Source: Erysipelotrichaceae bacterium
GTDB taxonomy: Bacteria > Bacillota_I > Bacilli_A > Erysipelotrichales > Erysipelotrichaceae
Assembly: GCA_017419065.1 (NCBI GenBank)
Contig: JAFOMB010000004.1
Coordinates: forward strand, 1-13,345
Length of the DNA stretch: 13,345 nt
Direction: 5' to 3'
Below the pieces are notes generated by a model that was given only the letters and a program-made list of their open reading frames with translations, ran no database searches and was not told the DNA's origin. Shown one piece after another: positions 6,896 to 13,034 of this stretch. The translations under genes were made by a program, and so were the position numbers. Each line of letters starts with the position of its first letter. The first letter of the stretch is position 1.

Positions 6896-7921
6896 ATGAA
6901 AAAAGTGTTATCTGGTTTACTGGTTCTCTTACTGGCGTTAGCCCTTGTCGGCTGCGGCAGCAAAGAAACTCCGGCTCCATCGGAAGGCGGAGAAGAAGGC
7001 ACAGCACGTGCTGAAGAACTGTACTCCATGGTCGTCTTCACAAAGGGCGCCGAGTACTTCAACTGGTGCTATGCCGGTTTCCGTGATGCAGCTGCTTCTA
7101 TCGGTGATTTCATCACGACAGAACTGCAGGGTCCTGCTGAGTGGGATGCTTCCGCAGAAGCCCGTTCCCTCGAAACGGTCTTAGCGAAGAACCCGAACGG
7201 TATCGTCGTTTCCTGTGCTGATGAATCGACTCTTGTCACTTCCATCAACAAGGCTATCGACAGCAATGTCCCGGTCATCTGCTTCGACTCCGATTCCGCT
7301 ACTTCCAAGAGATTATCCTATGTCGGAACTGACAACTACAGCTTCGGTGCTGTTGCCGGCAAGAAGATCGTCGACACTATCGGTACAGAAGGCGAAGTCG
7401 CCATCATCCTGGTCCCGGGTGCTGTCTCCATGGAAGAAAGAGCTGCCGGCTGTGTCCAGTACTTAGCTGAAAATGCTCCGAACATCAAGGTCAACTACCT
7501 GAACGATGAAGGCGACGTTGCCAAGGCTGAGCAGGTCGTTTCCGCCGCTGTCCAGGCAAATGCCAACATCAAGGCTATCTTCTCTACACACGGTTATGGT
7601 GCTCCAGGTGCTGCTGCTGCCTGCCGTACTTTAGGCAAGCTGGAAGACATCTGCATCATCGGTTCCGACTATGACTCCGCTACGATCGAACTGCTGATGG
7701 CAGGCGATGTTGACGGTACTGTCATCGATGACCCTTATCTGCTTGGCTACCAGGCATTCATGCTGGCTTACGCCGCTGCTCATCCGACATCCGTTCCTTC
7801 CAACAACGCGCCGTTCGGACATGTTCCACCGCTCATCTATGGTGGCTGCAGCCTCCTCTCCGGTGAAATACTCCAGGACAAGGCTGTCTACGACCGTTAT
7901 ACGAACGCTCCTCAGTTCTAA
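6896..7921 (+). CDS. Sugar-binding lipoprotein of the ABC importer (periplasmic-binding 4 family)
   Basis: This 341-residue extracellular lipoprotein is the ligand receptor of the importer. Its signal peptide 'MKKVLSGLLVLLLALALVGC' ends in a lipobox (LVGC) with lipidated Cys20, followed by a short acidic linker. The mature part is a ribose/RhaS-like type I binding fold: 'GAEYFNWCYAGFRDAAASIG', 'NPNGIVVSCADESTLVTSIN', 'PVICFDSDS...SYVGTDNY' in the hinge and ligand region, and 'AIFSTHGYGAPGAAAACRTLG', 'CIIGSDYDS', 'GTVIDDPYLLGYQAFMLAY' in domain 2. Ser/Asp-rich ligand-pocket positions are typical of sugar binding, but the sugar cannot be named. It has the best ribosome binding site in the window (AAAGGAGGTT, 6 nt before ATG) and strongly biased codons, fitting the high demand for binding protein. 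Its place last in the operon, after both permeases, is less common and recalls Lsr systems. Confidence 0.93.
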   Translation: MKKVLSGLLVLLLALALVGCGSKETPAPSEGGEEGTARAEELYSMVVFTKGAEYFNWCYAGFRDAAASIGDFITTELQGPAEWDASAEARSLETVLAKNPNGIVVSCADESTLVTSINKAIDSNVPVICFDSDSATSKRLSYVGTDNYSFGAVAGKKIVDTIGTEGEVAIILVPGAVSMEERAAGCVQYLAENAPNIKVNYLNDEGDVAKAEQVVSAAVQANANIKAIFSTHGYGAPGAAAACRTLGKLEDICIIGSDYDSATIELLMAGDVDGTVIDDPYLLGYQAFMLAYAAAHPTSVPSNNAPFGHVPPLIYGGCSLLSGEILQDKAVYDRYTNAPQF

Positions 7922-7933
7922 AATGTTTCAAAG

Positions 7934-7963
7934 GTTCGGTGCTCTTCTAGAAGAGCACCGAAC
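7934..7963. repeat. Perfect 30-nt palindrome between the ABC operon and the ROK gene
   Basis: GTTCGGTGCTCTTCT (7934-7948) is followed directly by its exact reverse complement (7949-7963). It lies 12 nt after the binding-protein stop codon and ends 15 nt before the TGCTATAAT element of the ROK promoter. It would fold into a very stable RNA hairpin, but neither side has a proper U tract, so simple intrinsic termination is not obvious. The right arm occupies the -35 position of the ROK promoter. It may protect the 3' end of the operon mRNA, act as an operator for a dimeric regulator, or do both. Confidence 0.75.
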
Positions 7964-7978
7964 ATTCCTGTTAGGTTT

Positions 7979-7987
7979 TGCTATAAT
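7979..7987 (+). promoter_or_regulatory. Extended -10 promoter of the ROK-xylulokinase-MFS unit
   Basis: TGCTATAAT (7979-7987) is a perfect extended -10 element (TGnTATAAT). No good -35 hexamer exists: the expected position (7959-7964) is CGAACA and is covered by the palindrome's right arm. An extended -10 can compensate for this. The predicted start is near 7994, giving a leader of about 35 nt. Confidence 0.55.
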
Positions 7988-8028
7988 TGTTATAGAATCA
8001 TCATCTGCTTATAAATTAGGTCTATCAC

Positions 8029-9192
8029 ATGAAAGTCACAGATATTTTAGGGATCAGAGAACAGAACATCGCAAGCATCATCAATGCTGTGCGCTTTAAA
8101 AGCGGCATATCGAAAAAGCAGATCGCAGAAGAGACAGAACTGTCTGTGGCGACCGTTTCTAATCTCTGCAATGATCTTGCTGCCAGGAACATCCTGATCG
8201 AATCGAAGAATGACGGGCTTTCTGTCGGAAGGACGCCTTCCGTCTACACATTCAATGTCGAACGCTACTGTGTACTGGCGATCAACCTTCAGCTTCGCAA
8301 CGTCATGTATCTGGCGATCACGAATTTCCGCAATGAGATCATCCTGGAGAAGGAATACAAGTATTCCGATAACGCCGGTGTCGAAGAGATCATGCATGAA
8401 GCACGTGTCCATTATGAGGAAGATCTCAAACCGGGACTGAGAGATGATGCGGTGATCATCGGTGTCGGTGTAGCTGTTTCGGCTATCTATGATACCAGCC
8501 ATTCCAAACTCGTATGCTGTGCGATCCCGGTCTTTGAAGAAAAGGATCTCAAAAAGATCACTGAGAAAGAATTCGGTCTCACCGCATACATCGATAATGA
8601 AGCCAACCTCTGTGCCATCGCCGCCAATGCGAGCGAAGCGGAATATGAAGATATCGTCTATATCCACGCTTCCGAAGGTGTCGGTACAGGGATCATACAG
8701 CATGGCCGTCTCCTGCAGGGACATAATGGCTATGCCGGAGAGATATCACATATGCCGATCGGCAGACCGGACAGGAAATGCAAGGTCTGCGGACGATACG
8801 GCTGCATTGAAAGCGATCTTTCGATCGACGGTTTTCTTTTGAGCTATTTCGGAAACAACAGAGGGAAAAGAGAAGAGAGATGGAAGGAGTTCCTGGAAGC
8901 GGTAGAAGCGAAAAAGGAAAAAGCTCTGAAAGTCACAGAAGAGACGGGCACATACTTGGGAAGACTGGTATCTGTCCTCATCTATCTCTTCGATCCGCAG
9001 GTGGTCTACATCGGCGGAAACATCCCTGTATTATATCCTTACATGAAGGAATCTATGATGAAAGAAGTCAGGGGACGCTGTGTCCTCTGGGATGAAAACA
9101 GCATTGCGAAGATCCTGCCGGATCTTACCAGCAATGAGCGCATCATCATCGGGATCTCCGAGAGGATCTGTTCAAAATGGCTCCCTTACTAG
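8029..9192 (+). CDS. ROK-family transcriptional regulator (XylR/NagC-like)
   Basis: This 387-residue DNA-binding regulator is expected to sense a sugar or sugar phosphate. The N-terminal winged helix covers about residues 14-75, with the recognition region 'SKKQIAEETELSVATVSNLC' (28-47) and wing 'GLSVGRTPSVYTFN', matching the ROK-repressor pattern GR.P. The sugar-binding ROK domain follows with 'DNEANLCAIA' (189-198; repressor-type NEAN rather than the kinases' NDAN), 'EGVGTGII' (216-223) and 'GYAGEISHMPIG' (234-245). The zinc motif 'CKVCGRYGCIE' has Cys251, Cys254, Cys259 and probably His241. Its first two Cys are spaced CxxC rather than the usual CxC. The kinase ATP motif (DxGGT) is absent, so it is a regulator and not a kinase. 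The ribosome binding site is weak (AGG 8 nt upstream of ATG). The xylulokinase gene starts 9 nt after its stop. Likely targets by position are its own promoter, the kinase and the upstream ABC operon. Confidence 0.92.
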   Translation: MKVTDILGIREQNIASIINAVRFKSGISKKQIAEETELSVATVSNLCNDLAARNILIESKNDGLSVGRTPSVYTFNVERYCVLAINLQLRNVMYLAITNFRNEIILEKEYKYSDNAGVEEIMHEARVHYEEDLKPGLRDDAVIIGVGVAVSAIYDTSHSKLVCCAIPVFEEKDLKKITEKEFGLTAYIDNEANLCAIAANASEAEYEDIVYIHASEGVGTGIIQHGRLLQGHNGYAGEISHMPIGRPDRKCKVCGRYGCIESDLSIDGFLLSYFGNNRGKREERWKEFLEAVEAKKEKALKVTEETGTYLGRLVSVLIYLFDPQVVYIGGNIPVLYPYMKESMMKEVRGRCVLWDENSIAKILPDLTSNERIIIGISERICSKWLPY

Positions 9193-9201
9193 GAGAATGA
9201 T

Positions 9202-10728
9202 ATGCATTACTACATAGGAATCGATGTCGGCACTTCTGCCACAAAAGCGATCGTCGTCTCTCAGACAGGCGATATTTTGTCGAGTGCCAGCTATGAATAT
9301 CCGCTCTATCAGCCGGAAAACGGCTGGGCGGAACAGGAACCTTCCGACTGGGCAAATGCCGCTCTGCAGGCCTTAAAAGACGCTGTAGAGAATTCTAAGG
9401 CTGACCCGGAAGATATCAAAGGCATCGGCTTTTCCGGACAGATGCACGGTCTGGTCATGGTCGATGAGGATAAGAAACCTCTGGGGCGTTCCATCATCTG
9501 GTGTGATCAGCGTACCGGAAAACAGAAAGATGTCATCTCGAAGAAAGCAGGAGATGAAAGAGTCCTGTCAGTTACTGGAAACAGGACCAATACCTCTTTT
9601 ACTGCGGCGAAGATCCTGTGGGTGAAGGAGAATCAGCCGGAGTTCTGGGAGAAGTGCCGCTGGATCATGCTGCCGAAGGACTATGTGAGACTGGTCCTGA
9701 CAGGAGAGATCTATACAGATGTCTCCGATGCTTCGGGAACACAGCTTATGGATGTGAAGAACAGATGCTGGTCAAAGGAGATCGTGGAAGCTCTGGAGAT
9801 CGGGATGGAGAAACTGCCGCCGATCAGGGAATCCTGTGAAGCCTGCGGTCATATCAGCCCGGAAGTCTCCATGATCACCGGTCTGTCTGTAAATACCATT
9901 GTCGCAGCCGGTGCGGCAGATAATGCGACAGCGGCCTTAGGAAGCAGGACCTTTAAGGAAGGTGACGTCTTTACGACGATCGGAACATCCGGCGTCATGT
10001 TTGCCCATTCAAAGGAATACCAGGCTGATCCGAAGGGAAGAGTCCACACTCTTTGTGCAGCAGTACCGGGAGAATACGCTCTGATGGGCGTCACCCAGGC
10101 AGCCGGTCTTTCTCTGCACTGGTTCCGTGATGAATTCTGTCAGGATCTGGTAAAGGAAGAAAAGGCAGGGGGAAGGAATTCCTATGCGGTACTCGATGAG
10201 ATGGCTTCCAAAGTCCCTATCGGTGCCAACCGTTTAGTATATCTTCCGTATCTCAACGGCGAAAGGACCCCGTGCTTCGATGAGAACTGCCGCGGTACCT
10301 TTGTCGGTCTGACAGCGGCCCATGGAAGGGCAGAAGAAGTCAGAGCCATCATGGAAGGCGTCGCTTACTCATTAAAAAACTCCGAGGATATCTTTCACGA
10401 TATCCATGTCGATCCGAAGGTCATGTATCTGTGCGGAGGAGGCTCCTCTTCTCCGTTCTGGAGACAGATGTTTGCGGATGTCTTCAACTGTGAATGCCGC
10501 ATCCTCTCCTGCACAGAAGGAGGAAGCCTGGGTGCTGCGGTACTGGGTGCCTGTGCTGCCGGTGACTTCTCATCCGTAGAAGAAGCCTGTGAAGCCCTGG
10601 TCCCATCCGAGGCGAAGACGATACTCCCGGATCCATCAAGACACAAAGAATACCTCCGTACCTACGAGGTCTACAATAAGATCTATCCGGCACTCAAAGG
10701 GTGCTACGAAGAACTTCAGAAAGTATAA
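9202..10728 (+). CDS. xylB: Xylulokinase-like FGGY carbohydrate kinase, copy 1
   Basis: This 508-residue cytoplasmic kinase would phosphorylate D-xylulose (or a close ketose) with ATP, feeding the pentose phosphate pathway. Marks of the XylB subgroup are the phosphate-binding 'DVGTSATK' (8-15), 'GFSGQMHGLV' (76-85; the QMHG motif typifies xylulokinases), 'WCDQRTG' (100-106), 'SDASGT' (175-180), the catalytic Asp in 'GAADNATAALG' (D240), 'TTIGTSGVMF' (258-267) and the ATP-site 'YLCGGGSSSPFWRQM' region. Length fits the family. AGGAG (9191-9195) overlaps the ROK stop and lies 6 nt before ATG, so it is co-transcribed with the regulator. A second xylulokinase-like gene begins at 13035. True substrate could be xylulose, ribulose or another ketose; subgroup motifs favour xylulose. 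The FGGY class is certain, the exact sugar less so. Confidence 0.9.
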   Translation: MHYYIGIDVGTSATKAIVVSQTGDILSSASYEYPLYQPENGWAEQEPSDWANAALQALKDAVENSKADPEDIKGIGFSGQMHGLVMVDEDKKPLGRSIIWCDQRTGKQKDVISKKAGDERVLSVTGNRTNTSFTAAKILWVKENQPEFWEKCRWIMLPKDYVRLVLTGEIYTDVSDASGTQLMDVKNRCWSKEIVEALEIGMEKLPPIRESCEACGHISPEVSMITGLSVNTIVAAGAADNATAALGSRTFKEGDVFTTIGTSGVMFAHSKEYQADPKGRVHTLCAAVPGEYALMGVTQAAGLSLHWFRDEFCQDLVKEEKAGGRNSYAVLDEMASKVPIGANRLVYLPYLNGERTPCFDENCRGTFVGLTAAHGRAEEVRAIMEGVAYSLKNSEDIFHDIHVDPKVMYLCGGGSSSPFWRQMFADVFNCECRILSCTEGGSLGAAVLGACAAGDFSSVEEACEALVPSEAKTILPDPSRHKEYLRTYEVYNKIYPALKGCYEELQKV

Positions 10729-10734
10729 TGAGAA

Positions 10735-10757
10735 AAGCCGGCCAGTGTGACCGGCTT
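10735..10757 (+). other. GC-rich hairpin between xylB copy 1 and MFS copy B
   Basis: AAGCCGG (10735-10741) pairs with CCGGCTT (10751-10757) around a 9-nt loop, beginning 6 nt after the kinase stop. No U tract follows (CAATAAG), so it is a poor intrinsic terminator. It may act as a partial terminator, a pause site or an RNA stability element between the kinase and transporter genes. The optional upstream GTG start of the next gene (10747) lies in its loop. Confidence 0.5.
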
Positions 10758-10767
10758 CAATAAGTTT

Positions 10768-11919
10768 ATGACAATATCCCTGATCGCGATCATCTACCTG
10801 TCCTTTATCTCCCTGGGTCTGCCTGACTCTCTTTTAGGCAGTGCCTGGCCTTCCATGTATCAGAGTTTCGACTCTACGATCTCTGCTGCCGGAACGGTCT
10901 TCATGATCATTGCGGGAGGAACGGTGATCTCCTCTTTGAATGCGGATCGGCTCATACACCGCTTCGGCACTCCGAAAGTGACGATCACCTCCGTATTGAC
11001 TACAGCTGTTTCTCTGTTCGGCTTCTCCCTCTGTACGAAGTACTGGCATCTCTGCCTTATGGCCGTTCCTTATGGCTTAGGAGCAGGCGCCATCGATTCA
11101 GCTTTAAACAACTATGTCGCCCTGCATTTCAAAGCCAGACACATGTCTTGGCTCCACTGTATGTGGGGAGTCGGTGCCTCTATCGGTCCTTATGTCATGG
11201 GTCTCTGTCTGACGCATCATCTGGGCTGGCAGAACGGCTATCGCATCATCGGCGTCTTTCAGCTCTTACTGACAATGGCTCTCTTTTCTACCCTTTCCCT
11301 CTGGAAAAAAGAAGAGAAGGAAGAAAAAGAAGAAGAGAGGAATGTCCTCTCTTTGGGAAAAGCCTTTTCCTTGCCGGGTGTGCTTCAGGTCATGTGCTGT
11401 TTTCTCTCTTATTCCGCATTAGAACAGACGACAGGTCTTTGGGCCGCTTCCTGGATGAATGTCGTTAAAGGAATCTCTGCGGAACAGGCAGCTTTCTATG
11501 CCTCCATGTTTTACCTGGGCATCACCATCGGCAGAGGCCTTTCCGGCTTCATCACCGAGAAGCTCGGAGACTCCTCCATGATCCGTCTGGGTTCCCTGGC
11601 CATCACCATCGGTATCGCCCTGCTCATCTTCGGGAAGTGGGAACCTCTCATCTTTGCGGGTCTCGTCATCATTGGTCTGGGCTGTGCCCCGGTCTATCCT
11701 TCTATCATCCATGCGACTCCAAGACGCTTCGGCAGAGAGAACTCCCAGTCTTTAGTGGGAATGCAGATGGCATCCGCCTATATAGGAACGACCTTCATGC
11801 CGAAACTCTTTGGTGTCCTTTCGGATATCGTCGGCATCTCTTCCTATCCTTTCTACCTCATCGTCTTCCTGTTCCTCATGATCTTCATGCATGAATGGGC
11901 AGAAAAGATCACCAGATGA
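10768..11919 (+). CDS. MFS permease, FucP/BSC6-like family, copy B
   Basis: This 383-residue 12-helix carrier is a paralogue of the permease at 782-1927; the proteins are roughly 60% identical by eye and end to end collinear. Shared marks are 'YLSFISLGLPDSLLGSAWP', 'SLNADRLIHRFGTPK', 'PYGLGAGAIDSALNNY', 'HMSWLHCMWGVGASIGPYVMG', the acidic-basic central linker 'KKEEKEEKEEERN' and 'GCAPVYPSIIHATPRRFG'. I choose the ATG at 10768 because the product then aligns with copy A from the first residues. A GTG at 10747 would add seven residues but lies in a hairpin loop. Neither has a clear ribosome binding site. It sits 39 nt after the xylulokinase gene and is probably the last gene of the ROK-kinase-MFS unit. 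That implies transport of the kinase's substrate or a precursor (inference). Confidence 0.87.
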   Translation: MTISLIAIIYLSFISLGLPDSLLGSAWPSMYQSFDSTISAAGTVFMIIAGGTVISSLNADRLIHRFGTPKVTITSVLTTAVSLFGFSLCTKYWHLCLMAVPYGLGAGAIDSALNNYVALHFKARHMSWLHCMWGVGASIGPYVMGLCLTHHLGWQNGYRIIGVFQLLLTMALFSTLSLWKKEEKEEKEEERNVLSLGKAFSLPGVLQVMCCFLSYSALEQTTGLWAASWMNVVKGISAEQAAFYASMFYLGITIGRGLSGFITEKLGDSSMIRLGSLAITIGIALLIFGKWEPLIFAGLVIIGLGCAPVYPSIIHATPRRFGRENSQSLVGMQMASAYIGTTFMPKLFGVLSDIVGISSYPFYLIVFLFLMIFMHEWAEKITR

Positions 11920-11942
11920 TGACCAGATCATATCTTCAACAA

Positions 11943-11972
11943 AAAGAGACTGGATTCCAGCCTCTTTCTTTT
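11943..11972. terminator. Bidirectional terminator between MFS copy B and araC-type gene
   Basis: AAAGAG-A-CTGG (11943-11953) pairs with CCAG-C-CTCTTT (11957-11967) with one A/C mismatch and an ATT loop. On the + strand it is followed by CTTTT. On the minus strand the 3' side reads CTCTTTTTGTT. It lies between two convergent genes and probably serves both. Confidence 0.75.
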
Positions 11973-11978
11973 GCCGTT

Positions 11979-12914
11979 TTACAGGATATCGGAGAGCTTC
12001 GTCTCTTTGAGAAGCGAGAGCGTTTCACTTCCTGTCAGGATGCGCTCCGGCTCTCCGGTGTTCTCCCTGACAGTACTCTTCAGAGGGATCCACTGTTTTC
12101 TGAACTGTTCGGGCGTCAAATCGAAGGCCTCCCGGAAAGCCCGGGTCATGTATTTGAGCTCCGAAAAACCGCTGGCAGACGCGATATCGGAGAGGGTCAT
12201 CGTCTTGTCTCCGATGAGACGTAAAGCGTGTTCCAGGCGCTTTCCCTTGATGTACTCCTGGAAGGAGATGCCGAAGTGATCACGGAAGATGTGGGAGAGA
12301 TGGGTGATCGTGATCTCCTCCTGTTCCGCGATATCGGCGAGTCTGATCTGGTTCTGATAGTTCGCTTCGATATAGGAGCTGATCCTGTTGAAACGCCGGT
12401 TCAGCTTTTTTCTTTTTGTGTACTCCGCCTCGTTCAGCATCTCCGTCGGGACGTTTCTTATCAGCAGATACAGGATATCCGACATGCGGGTGACACAGGA
12501 GAGCTCAAACAGCGGTTCGGCTTTTACGTAGAGTTCCGTAAGATCAAAGATGTCCTGACAGAGCCTTTGGTATTCTTCTTCGGAAAAGAAAGGGCGTATG
12601 GATTCCTCCAGAAAGATGATATTGCGTATAGCCGGGTAGTAGTCCCGTAAGAAGTGATTGGACACCTGGACGATGAGACAGACGATCCCCTCCTGGATAC
12701 AGATGATCTCATGGGTATCGAAGGCATTCACCAGGATGGCATCACCGGGCACGACATGACACTTCTTGTTGCGCACGTTGATCATACCGGTGCCCCGGAC
12801 GACCAAAAGCAGCTCCATGTCATGATGCATGTGCAGGGAGCGCATGTGGATGTCATTGGCGAGGACGTTGAGTCCCTTGATCTGATCATGGCGTATGATC
12901 TCGTATTCGACCAT
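11979..12914 (-). CDS. AraC-family transcriptional regulator with N-terminal cupin domain
   Basis: This 311-residue one-component sugar-responsive regulator has an N-terminal cupin-type sensor (about 15-90) with 'LHMHHDMELLLVVRGTG' (27-43) and 'VVPGDAILVNAFDTHEI' (54-70). A helical linker follows, then the paired helix-turn-helix module at about 175-275. HTH1 is 'IRLADIAEQEEITITHLSHI' and HTH2 is 'LSDIASASGFSELKYMTRAF', followed by the family's 'F..FDLTPEQFRKQW' ending. A 35-residue tail follows the usual domain end. The frame stays open further upstream, but I take the ATG at 12912-12914 because the product then starts just before the cupin and a promoter lies directly upstream. No convincing Shine-Dalgarno precedes it. 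It is divergent from xylulokinase copy 2 and probably regulates that gene. The inducer is unknown. Confidence 0.88.
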   Translation of the reverse strand: MVEYEIIRHDQIKGLNVLANDIHMRSLHMHHDMELLLVVRGTGMINVRNKKCHVVPGDAILVNAFDTHEIICIQEGIVCLIVQVSNHFLRDYYPAIRNIIFLEESIRPFFSEEEYQRLCQDIFDLTELYVKAEPLFELSCVTRMSDILYLLIRNVPTEMLNEAEYTKRKKLNRRFNRISSYIEANYQNQIRLADIAEQEEITITHLSHIFRDHFGISFQEYIKGKRLEHALRLIGDKTMTLSDIASASGFSELKYMTRAFREAFDLTPEQFRKQWIPLKSTVRENTGEPERILTGSETLSLLKETKLSDIL

Positions 12915-12920
12915 AAGTCC

Positions 12921-12949
12921 ATAATAAGGAATCGGATAAAAAATCGCAA
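12921..12949 (-). promoter_or_regulatory. Promoter of the AraC-type gene, predicted leaderless
   Basis: Read on the minus strand, TTGCGA (12949-12944) and TATTAT (12926-12921) are separated by exactly 17 nt. The start codon begins 6 nt after the -10 box, so transcription would start at or next to the A of the ATG. This matches the lack of a clear ribosome binding site. Confidence 0.45.
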
Positions 12950-12981
12950 GATTGTCGTCTGATGAACACAGGATGTCTCTT

Positions 12982-13009
12982 TTAACTGAAAGGGGTTTCT
13001 TTTTATGAT
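12982..13009 (+). promoter_or_regulatory. Promoter of xylulokinase copy 2 with a cre-like site in the spacer
   Basis: TTAACT (12982-12987) and TATGAT (13004-13009) are separated by 16 nt. The spacer region carries TGAAAGGGGTTTCT (12987-13000), which matches 9 of the 11 fixed positions of the Bacillus cre consensus TGWAANCGNTNWCA. One of the two mismatches affects the central CG. A CcpA-type repressor bound here would block the promoter. AGGGAG (13023-13028) precedes the ATG by 6 nt. Confidence 0.45.
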
Positions 13010-13034
13010 GAAAGTGAATAGAAGGGAGACTCCT

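Noticed and set aside
8047..8724. A 225-codon minus-strand open frame opposite the ROK gene
   Set aside because: It mirrors the ROK coding sequence, has an Asp/Ile/Phe-skewed composition typical of antisense frames, and shows no recognisable motif or start signal.
9202..10728. Reading the kinase as LsrK (AI-2 kinase) because of the Lsr-like transporter order
   Set aside because: The GFSGQMHGLV and WCDQR motifs are those of xylulokinases, and no LsrF/LsrG/LsrR genes are present.
10724..10729. TATAAT overlapping the xylB copy 1 stop as a promoter for MFS copy B
   Set aside because: No acceptable -35 hexamer is present at 16 to 18 nt upstream and no extended -10 TG precedes it.
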